Positions 1-7,744 of a DNA stretch of 64,000 bases are shown piece by piece (positions within the stretch are counted from its first letter, which is position 1; every line of letters starts with the position of its first letter). The translations under genes were made by a program, and so were the position numbers. The notes beneath the pieces were generated by a model, which saw only the letters and a program-made list of their open reading frames with translations, searched no databases and was not told where the DNA came from. Source of the DNA: an uncultured bacterium (GTDB lineage: Bacteria > Cyanobacteriota > Vampirovibrionia > Gastranaerophilales > Gastranaerophilaceae); assembly GCA_950022695.1 (NCBI GenBank), contig CATLLN010000001.1, positions 450,539 to 514,538 on the forward strand, read 5' to 3'.

Positions 1-1914
1 GTGCATCTTCAAACTCTTGATATTACTAATCCTGCAAGTGCTGAGGATGAAGCTAAAATGGTTTTAGAAGCTTTGTCGAAAGGTCTCAAAAAAGTTGATT
101 CATCTATAGATGGAGAAATTGTTGAAAGTATTTATAGAACGATTCAGGGAACAAGTATTGCAACTTTTCAATTAGCTGATTTAATTATTGATAAAACTCA
201 AGCAGGTTTGGATTGGAGAATTGATGCGACAAAAGATATAGCAGATATTGAGGATTTACGTAATAGAAATACTAATTTTGAATATACTTGGCAAAGAGTT
301 ACAGATTTCTGGAAAAACTTTAATCAAGCTGTAATTTCTAAAAATTCGAATGCTTATACAGTAGCTGAAGTTACGGATGAAGGGTTGCTTCACCAGTTAG
401 GTTATGGTAAATATTCCGGAAAATATCCGAAGATGGAAGACATTGTTCCAAAATTTTTAAGAGATACCGGATTAACTGCAACAGCAAACTATTCACACTT
501 CTTTAGAGATATATCAAAAATCTTTACTAAAGATTTTGAAGACGGTTCAAGTTTTAGTGATAATAATTACTTGCAGCGTATAATATTTGAAAAAATGCTT
601 AACGGCAGTAATGCATTTATTCGTTCTGGCGGACTTGATGCATTAAGATATTCTTACACATTTATAGGTAATCACGACAAGCCACGTGCACTTCATTGTG
701 CTGCTATGGATATGGAAATGTTCTATACTGATTTAACATATCCTGATAATATGGAAAAACGACGTAAGGCATATCAAATTATTAAAGATAAATTCCACGA
801 TCCAATTTCAGATGAAGAGGTCAGAAATTATAACTTTGTGGCAGTTTCTCCAAAAGCTGTAGCTATGGCTGATGCTGTCAGACCGGCATTGGTTAATGTT
901 TTAAAAGCTTATCAGGATAAATATCATTATTCGGAAGAAACATTTAATCAGGCTTATATACCTATAAGCAAGGCAGTTTCAGATTTAGCTAACGGAAGAT
1001 TCTTAGGTAAACAGTTTGACCCTGAAGCTTTTGGTGTAAAACCATTAGATGTAACTATTTCGATGGTATTAAAACAAGCTAGGGAAGTGTATGGTTTCAG
1101 GCTTCCTGGTTATGAAGCTGATAAGTTCGAAGATGATGTATTTGAAGCTTTAATGAAGCCTGCGCTTTCAAAAGTACTTGGTATGATGAAATATTTAGTT
1201 GCTCTTCCCGGTATGCCAACATTGTTTGACGGTGATGATGCAGGAGCTACAGGGTACGATACGAAAACAAAAAATATGTATCTTCAAGGACGACAAAGAA
1301 TTCATGATGAATGGCTGGATGTAGATAATTCAAAATACAAAAAATTCTTAGATGATTATAAAGAGCTTTTTGATAACGTAATGAAGGTAAGACGTAATCC
1401 AAAATGTAACGCATTAAATAATGGTGCAATATATACACTCCCTATGAATAAAACTCAATCCGGAGAATTTGTAGCATCTATATTTAGGCAAAGTACAGAT
1501 GGAAGAATGGCAATTTCTATATTTAATCCATCAGGGCTTCATTCAGATTACAGAAAAGCTTATAAAGAAAATATGTTGTATTTAGATAAGTTGTATTTTA
1601 CAGAATCCGGCGACAGTACTGTAGGTATTGCCGGACTTCGTGAAGGTACTCAATTTGTTAACGCAAACGACGAAAAAGATATTTACTACACAAGAATTGA
1701 TGAAAACGGAAATTATTATTTGACACGTCACTGTGATGGAAAAGATGTTCCAACACCTATTAATGATACAACTTTAATTTTATATCACGTACCAAAAGGA
1801 ATTCCTTTAACATTTACAGGTTCTTGTATGGTAAAACCAAATACAAGATTTATTGCAAATGCTTATCAAAATAAAATTAATGACTGTGGTAAAAAATTAG
1901 AATTAGTTAAATAA
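1..1914 (+). CDS. GH13 alpha-amylase family protein, 5' end cut off by window
   Basis: This is the C-terminal 637 residues of a glycoside hydrolase family 13 enzyme, which acts on alpha-glucans. Three of the four conserved GH13 regions are visible: region II as DWRIDATKD with the nucleophile D75, region III as AEVTDE with the acid/base E123, and region IV as IGNHDKPR with H225 and D226. A late-barrel LPGMPTLFDGDD segment and a beta-rich C-terminal domain follow. Region I and the start of the (beta/alpha)8 barrel are missing, so the GTG at base 1 is only a reading-frame artefact and the true start lies upstream. Substrate specificity cannot be read from this fragment. Confidence 0.85.
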   Translation: MHLQTLDITNPASAEDEAKMVLEALSKGLKKVDSSIDGEIVESIYRTIQGTSIATFQLADLIIDKTQAGLDWRIDATKDIADIEDLRNRNTNFEYTWQRVTDFWKNFNQAVISKNSNAYTVAEVTDEGLLHQLGYGKYSGKYPKMEDIVPKFLRDTGLTATANYSHFFRDISKIFTKDFEDGSSFSDNNYLQRIIFEKMLNGSNAFIRSGGLDALRYSYTFIGNHDKPRALHCAAMDMEMFYTDLTYPDNMEKRRKAYQIIKDKFHDPISDEEVRNYNFVAVSPKAVAMADAVRPALVNVLKAYQDKYHYSEETFNQAYIPISKAVSDLANGRFLGKQFDPEAFGVKPLDVTISMVLKQAREVYGFRLPGYEADKFEDDVFEALMKPALSKVLGMMKYLVALPGMPTLFDGDDAGATGYDTKTKNMYLQGRQRIHDEWLDVDNSKYKKFLDDYKELFDNVMKVRRNPKCNALNNGAIYTLPMNKTQSGEFVASIFRQSTDGRMAISIFNPSGLHSDYRKAYKENMLYLDKLYFTESGDSTVGIAGLREGTQFVNANDEKDIYYTRIDENGNYYLTRHCDGKDVPTPINDTTLILYHVPKGIPLTFTGSCMVKPNTRFIANAYQNKINDCGKKLELVK

Positions 1915-1916
1915 TG

Positions 1917-1947
1917 AAAAAGGTGACATTTAAGTCACCTTTTTTAT
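1917..1947. terminator. Bidirectional intrinsic terminator
   Basis: A 7-bp stem, AGGTGAC at 1921-1927 with GTCACCT at 1934-1940, is flanked by an A run on one side and a T run on the other. It serves both the amylase gene and the convergent ychF. Confidence 0.85.
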
Positions 1948-1948
1948 T

Positions 1949-3046
1949 TTATACTGCAAATCTGAAATGAACTAAATCACCATCTTGAATAACATAATCT
2001 TTGCCCTCAAGACGTGTAACTCCTTTTTCTTTGCAGGCATTGTATGAACCAAGTTCAGCAAAGTCTTTATATGGTGTAATTTCTGCTCTGATAAACCCTT
2101 TTTCAAAGTCTGTATGGATTACGCCTGCAGCTTGAGGAGCTTTAGTTCCTGCTGTAATCGTCCAAGCATGAACCTCTTTTTCACCTGCTGTAATAAATGT
2201 TCTTAGTTTTAGAAGATTGTAAACAGATTTTATCATTCTGTTTATTCCGGAATCCTCAATACCAAGCTCTTGTAAGTATTCTTCTGCTTCTTCTTTACCA
2301 AGTTCAGCCAATTCTTCTTCTATTTTTGCTGTAATTACAACCATTTCTGCACCGTGAGATTTCGCGTATTCTGCAACTTTTCCTGTGTAAGCGTTTCCGT
2401 CTTTTAAATCAAATTCTGAAACATTAGCACAGTAAATTACCGGTTTTGTAGAAAGAAGGTTCAACATTTTTACTACCTGAATTTCATCGCCTTCAAAGTG
2501 TTTTGAAGTGTCAATAAATGTGCATTCTGATAATAGTTCAACTAATTTTTTCAATACTTTGTCTTCCAAAACCGCATCTTTATCACCGGATTTAACGGTT
2601 TTAGCAATTCTTGCCTGACGTCTTTCTACTGATGCCATATCAGCAAGTGCAAGTTCAGTATTAATTGTTTCAATGTCACTAATCGGGTCAACTTTACCTT
2701 CTACGTGAATAGTGTTTTCGTCATCGAAACATCTTACAACTTGAATAATAGCATCTACTTCTCTGATGTTTTGCAAAAATTGGTTTCCTAATCCTTCACC
2801 TTTACTTGCACCTTTTACAAGTCCTGCAATATCCACAAATTCAATAGCTGTAGGTATAATTGTTGGAGCTTTACAAAGTTTTGATAATATTTCAAGTCTT
2901 TCATCCGGAACTTCAACAACTCCAATGTTTGGTTCAATTGTACAAAATGGGTAATTTGCACTTTGAGCATTTCTTGCGTTTGTTAAAGCATTAAATAATG
3001 TTGATTTACCGACATTTGGCAGTCCTACTATTCCTGTTCTAAGCAT
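1949..3046 (-). CDS. ychF: YchF/OLA1 ribosome-associated P-loop ATPase
   Basis: This is a full-length (365 aa) member of the Obg-related YchF/OLA1 subfamily, which binds ribosomes and prefers ATP over GTP. The P loop GLPNVGKST lies at residues 8-16, the G3 motif DIAGLVKGAS is present, and the nucleotide-specificity motif reads NVSE (NxxE) instead of NKxD, the hallmark of ATP preference. The C-terminal 80 residues form the TGS-like domain. It is transcribed alone, convergent with the amylase gene, and shares its terminator. Confidence 0.96.
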   Translation of the reverse strand: MLRTGIVGLPNVGKSTLFNALTNARNAQSANYPFCTIEPNIGVVEVPDERLEILSKLCKAPTIIPTAIEFVDIAGLVKGASKGEGLGNQFLQNIREVDAIIQVVRCFDDENTIHVEGKVDPISDIETINTELALADMASVERRQARIAKTVKSGDKDAVLEDKVLKKLVELLSECTFIDTSKHFEGDEIQVVKMLNLLSTKPVIYCANVSEFDLKDGNAYTGKVAEYAKSHGAEMVVITAKIEEELAELGKEEAEEYLQELGIEDSGINRMIKSVYNLLKLRTFITAGEKEVHAWTITAGTKAPQAAGVIHTDFEKGFIRAEITPYKDFAELGSYNACKEKGVTRLEGKDYVIQDGDLVHFRFAV

Positions 3047-3171
3047 TTATATTTCCTTTTTATAGTGTAATTTCATTTACATCTATTTTACCCCAAACCC
3101 ATTGTAATAAATAGCATTTTGTACCTTTGTAAATAAATGTAACGAATATATACTGTTTAAATAATTTTTAG

Positions 3172-3210
3172 GCAATTTTTAAATGTAAAATTACTTTATA
3201 TAAATGTAAG
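3172..3210 (+). promoter_or_regulatory. Bipartite promoter-like element, copy A
   Basis: GCAATTTTT starts at 3172 and ACTTTATATA at 3193, followed by AATGTAAG. The 21-bp start-to-start spacing is identical in copies at 3692, 5663, 10910 (minus) and 40209. If GCAATT is read as a -35 and TTTATA as a -10, the gap is 17 bp, the usual sigma spacing. The assigned function is inference. Confidence 0.65.
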
Positions 3211-3242
3211 GGAAATGATTAAAGAAAAACGGGGAAATGATT

Positions 3243-3536
3243 ATGACAAATATTTATGGAGAAATGATTACTGTAAAAGAATATGCAGAAACTTTAAGAT
3301 ATAATCCGGCAGATGAATCTTCTATGATGAGAGTTGAAGATTATGTAGCATCTATCAGAACTCAATCAGTTCAAGCTCAAACTTCAGAATTTATCACAGT
3401 TAAAGATTACGTGCAAGCTTTGAATAACGAAAGATACTTAACTCCGGCAGAAGAAGAATTAGCTTCCAGAATTGAAGAATCAATTTCTTCAAAAGCCGCT
3501 AAAACAGCAAAAGAATTAGAAAAATTATTAGCATAA
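3243..3536 (+). CDS. Small acidic protein with two ITVK[ED]Y repeats
   Basis: This is a 97-residue soluble protein of unknown function. It contains two related units, beginning MITVKEYAETL near residue 8 and FITVKDYVQAL near residue 48, each followed by an acidic helical stretch, and ends TAKELEKLLA. The start at 3243 is chosen because it aligns with the paralogue at 3975 (seven residues before MITVKEY in both) and gives a better gap to the GGGG ribosome site at 3231-3234 than the ATG at 3237. It lies under promoter-like copy A and ends in its own terminator. No signal peptide or membrane segment is visible. Confidence 0.75.
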   Translation: MTNIYGEMITVKEYAETLRYNPADESSMMRVEDYVASIRTQSVQAQTSEFITVKDYVQALNNERYLTPAEEELASRIEESISSKAAKTAKELEKLLA

Positions 3537-3561
3537 TCATCTCTCTTTATTATAATATTTC

Positions 3562-3587
3562 AAAAGCCGGTTAGACCGGCTTTTTTC
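3562..3587 (+). terminator. Intrinsic terminator of the 97-aa gene
   Basis: The stem AAAAGCCGG / CCGGCTTTT with the loop TTAGA is followed by a run of T. Confidence 0.85.
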
Positions 3588-3691
3588 TTGTTCTTATACT
3601 AAATTTTATGTATTGGCTGAAAGTAAAGCTATATTTGCTTTTTTGAATGTTACAATATATTACAATTATATATTTTTTAAGTCAAAAATAC

Positions 3692-3730
3692 GCAATTTTT
3701 GCAAATAAAAATACTTTATATATAAGTAAG
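3692..3730 (+). promoter_or_regulatory. Bipartite promoter-like element, copy B
   Basis: GCAATTTTT starts at 3692 and ACTTTATATA at 3713 (21 bp apart), followed by TAAGTAAGG. It lies 35-75 bp upstream of the ribbon-helix-helix gene, which has a good AAAGGAG ribosome site. Confidence 0.65.
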
Positions 3731-3764
3731 GGGATTACAATAAGGAAAAATTAAAGGAGAAAAA

Positions 3765-3953
3765 ATGGCTAGAGTATTAATTTCAATGCCCGAAAAATTT
3801 TTAGATGAGATTGATTCGGTTGCAGATTCTGAAAATCGTACACGTTCTGAATTGATTCGTGAAGCATTAAGAACTTATATGTATAGAAGTCAGTTAAGAA
3901 ATGGTAAAAAAGCAACAACAAATGCAGAAATTCTAGAAGCATTATTGGGATAA
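3765..3953 (+). CDS. Ribbon-helix-helix (CopG/Arc-type) DNA-binding protein
   Basis: This is a 62-residue protein with a classic ribbon-helix-helix fold: an N-terminal strand ARVLISMPEKFL, helix A FLDEIDSVADSE, and helix B RTRSELIREALRTYM. Such proteins dimerise and insert the paired strand into the major groove, usually as repressors. After the fold comes a basic linker and a tail, TNAEILEALLG, that closely matches the C terminus of the next gene (TNAKILENLLSC). The two genes are 21 bp apart and form one unit under promoter-like copy B. An antitoxin role is possible but the partner does not look like a toxin. Confidence 0.85.
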   Translation: MARVLISMPEKFLDEIDSVADSENRTRSELIREALRTYMYRSQLRNGKKATTNAEILEALLG

Positions 3954-3974
3954 AATTCAAAACGGATGGGGAAA

Positions 3975-4154
3975 ATGGCAAAGAATAATTATCAAATGAT
4001 TACAGTGAAAGAATATGTAAATATGTTGGATAATGAAATAACATATTTAGATACAGATGCAAAAGAATTAAAAGCAAATGTTGAAAAGTATCTGCTAAAG
4101 ATACGTAGAGCGCAGACTAATGCTAAAATTTTAGAAAATTTACTTAGCTGTTAG
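3975..4154 (+). CDS. Small ITVKEY protein paired with the ribbon-helix-helix gene
   Basis: This 59-residue protein begins MAKNNYQMITVKEYVNML, matching the start of the 97-residue protein upstream, and ends TNAKILENLLSC, matching the tail of the ribbon-helix-helix protein. It therefore combines the head of one neighbour with the tail of the other. The ATG at 3975 is preferred over 3966 by this alignment and by the GGGGAAA ribosome site. Function unknown. A shared tail suggests the proteins bind each other or a common partner, which is inference. Confidence 0.7.
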   Translation: MAKNNYQMITVKEYVNMLDNEITYLDTDAKELKANVEKYLLKIRRAQTNAKILENLLSC

Positions 4155-4231
4155 TTGCGAAAATATTGAAGCATTCATTGGTTTAGGTAAAAATTTCACT
4201 CGGTAAAGATTTAGAAAGTAAGTTAGAAAAT

Positions 4232-4267
4232 AAAAAAGACTTGATGAAACTCATCAAGTCTTTTTTT
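4232..4267. terminator. Bidirectional intrinsic terminator
   Basis: The stem GACTTGATGA / TCATCAAGTC has A and T tracts on its two sides and separates the small-protein operon from the convergent tuf gene. Confidence 0.85.
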
Positions 4268-4286
4268 GCTTAATTTAAGCTTTTAA

Positions 4287-5495
4287 CTATTCGATAATAG
4301 TGTCAACAACACCAGCACCAACAGTTCTACCGCCTTCACGGATAGCAAATCTCATACCTTGTTCGATAGCTACAGGAGCGATAAGTTCAACTTCCATAAC
4401 TACGTTATCACCAGGCATTACCATTTGACCTTCAAATTTGATTGAACCAGTTACGTCAGTTGTTCTGATGTAGAACTGAGGTCTGTAACCAGGGAAGAAT
4501 GGAGTGTGACGTCCACCTTCATCTTTTGTCAATACGTAAACGTTTGCTGTGAATTTAGTGTGAGGTTTAATAGAACCTGGTTTAGCTAATACTTGACCAC
4601 GTTCGATTTCAGTTTTATCAACACCACGAAGTAAAGCACCGATGTTATCACCTGCTTGACCTTGGTCAAGAGATTTTCTGAACATTTCAACACCAGTAAC
4701 TGTAGTTTTCTTAGTTTCGCCTAAACCAACTAATTCAACTTCGTCACCAACTTTAACGATACCACGTTCAACACGGCCAGTAGCAACTGTACCACGACCA
4801 GTGATTGAGAATACGTCTTCAACTGGCATCAAGAATGGTTTGTCTAAGTCTCTTTCTGGTTCTGGGAAGTATGAATCTAAAGCATCCATTAAGTCCCAAA
4901 TTTTAGCTGTCCATTCGTTGTCATCACGAGTGATTGAAGGGTTAGCTTGAACTGCTTCTAAAGCTTTTAAAGCTGAACCGTGGATGAATGGAATGTTGTC
5001 GCCATCGAATTCGTAAGAAGAAAGAAGTTCTCTAACTTCCATTTCTACTAATTCTAATAATTCTGGATCGTCAACCATATCGCATTTGTTTAAGAATACA
5101 ACAAGGTTAGGAACACCAACTTGGCGAGCAAGCAAGATGTGTTCACGAGTTTGAGGCATAGCCCCGTCAGTTGCTGCAACTACAAGAATTGCGCCATCCA
5201 TTTGAGCTGCACCTGTAATCATGTTTTTAACATAGTCAGCGTGGCCTGGGCAGTCTACGTGTGCGTAGTGTCTTGTATCTGTTTCGTATTCAACGTGAGC
5301 AGTAGAGATGGTAATACCTCTTGCTTTTTCTTCTGGAGCAGCATCGATTTCATCGAATTTTTTAGCATCTGCTTTACCAGCTGCTGCTAATGTACCGGTA
5401 ATTGCTGCTGTTAATGTAGTTTTACCGTGGTCAACGTGGCCGATTGTACCTACGTTAACGTGCGGTTTCGTACGTTCATACTTTTCACGTGCCAT
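4287..5495 (-). CDS. tuf: Translation elongation factor Tu
   Basis: Full-length EF-Tu (402 aa), the GTPase that delivers aminoacyl-tRNA to the ribosome. Visible motifs are the P loop [17 protein letters not shown] (G3) and NKCDMVD (G4), followed by domains II and III ending in [12 protein letters not shown]. The start has a strong AAGGAG ribosome site. Unlike the common str-operon arrangement, no fusA, rpsG or rpsL lies upstream here: the gene stands alone with its own leader of roughly 60-100 bp. Confidence 0.98.
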   Translation of the reverse strand: MAREKYERTKPHVNVGTIGHVDHGKTTLTAAITGTLAAAGKADAKKFDEIDAAPEEKARGITISTAHVEYETDTRHYAHVDCPGHADYVKNMITGAAQMDGAILVVAATDGAMPQTREHILLARQVGVPNLVVFLNKCDMVDDPELLELVEMEVRELLSSYEFDGDNIPFIHGSALKALEAVQANPSITRDDNEWTAKIWDLMDALDSYFPEPERDLDKPFLMPVEDVFSITGRGTVATGRVERGIVKVGDEVELVGLGETKKTTVTGVEMFRKSLDQGQAGDNIGALLRGVDKTEIERGQVLAKPGSIKPHTKFTANVYVLTKDEGGRHTPFFPGYRPQFYIRTTDVTGSIKFEGQMVMPGDNVVMEVELIAPVAIEQGMRFAIREGGRTVGAGVVDTIIE

Positions 5496-5662
5496 GAGAT
5501 TAATCTCCTTCTTTTTTGTCTACTATATACTACTTTCAATTAGTATTCTACGATAATTATAATTCTATTCGCTCATAATTTTTTGTCAAGATATAATAGA
5601 AATTTGAACATATTCTTTAATATTCTTAAATGTTAACTATTGTAACGATTTTTTGTATTTGC

Positions 5663-5701
5663 GCAATTAGCTCCTTAATAAATACTTTATATATACATAA
5701 G
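5663..5701 (+). promoter_or_regulatory. Bipartite promoter-like element, copy C
   Basis: GCAATTAGC starts at 5663 and ACTTTATATA at 5684 (21 bp apart), followed by TACATAAG. It lies upstream of the 67-residue protein gene and on the opposite strand to the tuf leader. Confidence 0.65.
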
Positions 5702-5728
5702 TTAGATTATGATTTTGGAGGATGAGAT

Positions 5729-5932
5729 ATGTCAGATCAAATAAATGCAATCGGCGGAAATAATAAAATATCTGCAGGATTTAATAATTTTATTAATGGA
5801 TTTTCTACTGGAGAACACGATTTCAAAGCTGTTTTGAAGAAAACACCTTTGTTTGACTTTGCTAAAGCTCATGATCCTCAACTTCAGGCGCAGGCAGGTT
5901 CTTCAAGTTCTACTGCATCTACAGGTATTTAA
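5729..5932 (+). CDS. Small protein of unknown function (67 aa)
   Basis: The protein begins MSDQINAIGGNNKI, has an aromatic/glycine middle (GFNNFINGFSTGEHDF), a basic-hydrophobic helix (AVLKKTPLFDFAKAHD) and a Ser/Thr-rich disordered tail. It has a strong GGAGG ribosome site 8 bp before the ATG, lies under promoter-like copy C, and is followed by a terminator. No signal peptide or membrane segment is seen and I do not recognise the family. Confidence 0.7.
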   Translation: MSDQINAIGGNNKISAGFNNFINGFSTGEHDFKAVLKKTPLFDFAKAHDPQLQAQAGSSSSTASTGI

Positions 5933-5961
5933 GAGTTTTGCAATAAAACTATGTTTGTAAT

Positions 5962-5994
5962 AAAATAGTCCTCAGATATGTGAGGACTATTTTA
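5962..5994 (+). terminator. Terminator hairpin that also holds the coaX ribosome site
   Basis: A perfect 13-bp stem, AAAATAGTCCTCA at 5962-5974 with TGAGGACTATTTT at 5981-5993, encloses a 6-base loop. The 3' arm contains GAGGA (5982-5986), exactly 7 bases before the coaX ATG at 5994. The hairpin therefore can both stop transcription of the 67-aa gene and hide the coaX ribosome site. Confidence 0.75.
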
Positions 5995-6767
5995 TGTTAT
6001 TGACAGCAGATATCGGAAATACTAATATTACTCTGGGTTTATTTGATGAAAATAAATATATTAATGAATTTCGTTTAGCTTCTGATAGGGATTTATCCGG
6101 TGAAGAATATGAGATTCTTTTGAAATCCTTATTTAAGGATTATCTTATCGAAGGGTGTGTTATAGCTTCTGTTGTAGAAGAATTAAATATTAAATTCAAA
6201 CGTGCAGTTGATAATGTTTTTAGGATAAATTCAGTATTTGTTGATTGTGATGTTAATTTAGGTATAACAATTAAAACTGATAAGCCGAATGAAGTGGGTG
6301 CAGACAGAATTGCAAATGCAGTAGCGGCATCTAAAATGTATGAAGGTGCTGTAATTGTTATTGATTTTGGTACAGCAACATCTTTTGATATTATTAATTC
6401 CAAAAAAGAGTTTTTAGGCGGTGTAATAGCTCCCGGCATTAATACGCAGATGAAATGTTTGAAAAATTCGACTTCAAAACTGCCAAAGATAGATGTTTCC
6501 ATATCGCCTGCTGCAATCGGACATAATACAACTGATGCCATACTATCGGGTGTAATCAGGGGGACTGCTTGTATGGTAGATGGGCTTGTTGAGCAATGTG
6601 AAGCCGAATTAGGAGAAAAAGTGACAATTGTTGCAACCGGCGGTTATTGCGGGTTGATTGCAAATTATTTAAAAAGACCGTTTGATTTTGTAAATCCTGT
6701 TCTTACTCTTGAAGGTTTAAGGTTTATATATTTAGCAAATGTTTCGAATAATGTATTATCGAAATAA
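5994..6767 (+). CDS. coaX: Type III pantothenate kinase
   Basis: CoaX phosphorylates pantothenate in the first step of coenzyme A synthesis. At 257 aa it is the normal length for the family. It has the ASKHA phosphate-1 motif DIGNTNITLG at residues 6-15, the GADRIANAVAA motif, IDFGTATSFD (phosphate-2) and ATGGYCGLI. Type III enzymes are typically insensitive to CoA feedback. Its ribosome site lies inside the hairpin just upstream, so translation may be conditional. The 3' end overlaps the convergent XRE gene by 12 bp. coaE, the last step of the same pathway, is 3 kb downstream. Confidence 0.96.
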   Translation: MLLTADIGNTNITLGLFDENKYINEFRLASDRDLSGEEYEILLKSLFKDYLIEGCVIASVVEELNIKFKRAVDNVFRINSVFVDCDVNLGITIKTDKPNEVGADRIANAVAASKMYEGAVIVIDFGTATSFDIINSKKEFLGGVIAPGINTQMKCLKNSTSKLPKIDVSISPAAIGHNTTDAILSGVIRGTACMVDGLVEQCEAELGEKVTIVATGGYCGLIANYLKRPFDFVNPVLTLEGLRFIYLANVSNNVLSK

Positions 6768-6965
6768 TTCAATTACATCGACATCAAAAAACTCTGCAAT
6801 ATTAGCTATTTTTTCAATAGTAATATTCAGTTTTCCGTTTTCGACTTTTCCAATATAAGAGCCATCCAAATCCAGATTCAAAGATAGTTCTTCTTGTGAA
6901 AGATGTTTTTGTTTTCTTAGTTTTTTAATATTTTTACCGAGTTTTTTCTTTATATCCTTGGTCAT
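6756..6965 (-). CDS. XRE-family helix-turn-helix regulator, divergent to a prepilin
   Basis: This is a 69-residue, single-domain Cro/CI-type regulator: LGKNIKKLRKQKHLSQEELS, then DLDGSYIGKVENGKLNI, the typical helix-turn-helix and following helices. The start at 6965 is chosen because the upstream extension reads as low-complexity non-helical sequence, whereas MTKDIKKKLGKN begins like other members. It is divergent from the prepilin at 7064. The same regulator/prepilin geometry recurs at 17780-18778, so it probably controls the prepilin. Its 3' end overlaps coaX. Confidence 0.85.
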   Translation of the reverse strand: MTKDIKKKLGKNIKKLRKQKHLSQEELSLNLDLDGSYIGKVENGKLNITIEKIANIAEFFDVDVIELFR

Positions 6966-7063
6966 AAGAATTATTGTGCAAATAAAATACAGATTATTCC
7001 ACGATTGACAGTCTGTAAAAATCATGATATTCTTCATGGTAACAGTGTTTGGAGGTATATAAA

Positions 7064-7744
7064 ATGAAAAAATCGGCATTTACACTAGCTGAGGTTTTAA
7101 TAACTTTAGGAATAATTGGGGTTGTTTCTGCAATAACAATTCCGATACTTATAAAACAATATCAGCGTATAGTCTTGGAAACCCAATTTAAAAAGGCAGT
7201 ATCTCATCTTCATCAGGCAGTTAAGCTGTGGCAGGAAGCAGAAACTGAAGATTTATACAGTTTATATTATGATCCTACTGATAAAAAAGGTGTCGAGCTG
7301 CGTAATGCCTTTTTTAAATATATAAAAGGTTCATACAATCCAAATGTGAAAACTTCAGAGTTAAATGATTATTATACCTCAGCAAAAGGCTCAAAAACAA
7401 AAGCTCATTATTGTCCGTCTTCATCCTGCGGACATCCTTACGCAAAAGGGTATACCGGGTTAGATGGTATTATGTATAATCTCACAACAAGAGACGGTCA
7501 ATTTAATTTTTTAATAGATATTAATGGTTATCATAAAGGTCCAAACAAGTGGGGAATAGATTTGTTTGATTTTGATTACAATGAAAACAATGTTTTATAT
7601 AATTATTATTCTTGTAATAAGTATAAAAAACATTGTTGTGCATATGCTCATAAAAAATGCGGAGAAGGTAATACTAACGATGGTATAAGCTGTACAGCAT
7701 GCGCAGTTATAGACAAAGATTATTTTAGAAAAATTGATTTATAG
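7064..7744 (+). CDS. Type IV prepilin-like protein (orphan)
   Basis: A 226-residue protein with a class III-type prepilin N terminus: leader MKKSA, then FTLAEVLITLGIIGVVSA with Glu at +5 of the mature form, as required for pilin assembly. The residue before cleavage is Ala instead of the usual Gly. The C-terminal domain is rich in cysteine (SSSCGH, CCAYAHKKC, CTAC), suggesting disulphides outside the cell. The ATG at 7064 has GGAGG 8 bp upstream. No pilus assembly genes are nearby. It is likely a minor pilin or pseudopilin, secreted to the inner membrane. The 3' end overlaps rex by 6 bp. Confidence 0.88.
   Translation: MKKSAFTLAEVLITLGIIGVVSAITIPILIKQYQRIVLETQFKKAVSHLHQAVKLWQEAETEDLYSLYYDPTDKKGVELRNAFFKYIKGSYNPNVKTSELNDYYTSAKGSKTKAHYCPSSSCGHPYAKGYTGLDGIMYNLTTRDGQFNFLIDINGYHKGPNKWGIDLFDFDYNENNVLYNYYSCNKYKKHCCAYAHKKCGEGNTNDGISCTACAVIDKDYFRKIDL

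Noticed and set aside
3765-4154. Toxin-antitoxin module (ribbon-helix-helix antitoxin plus small partner)
   Set aside because: The partner has no RelE, PIN, MazF or similar features, and instead shares its head and tail with its neighbours; kept as an unknown pair.
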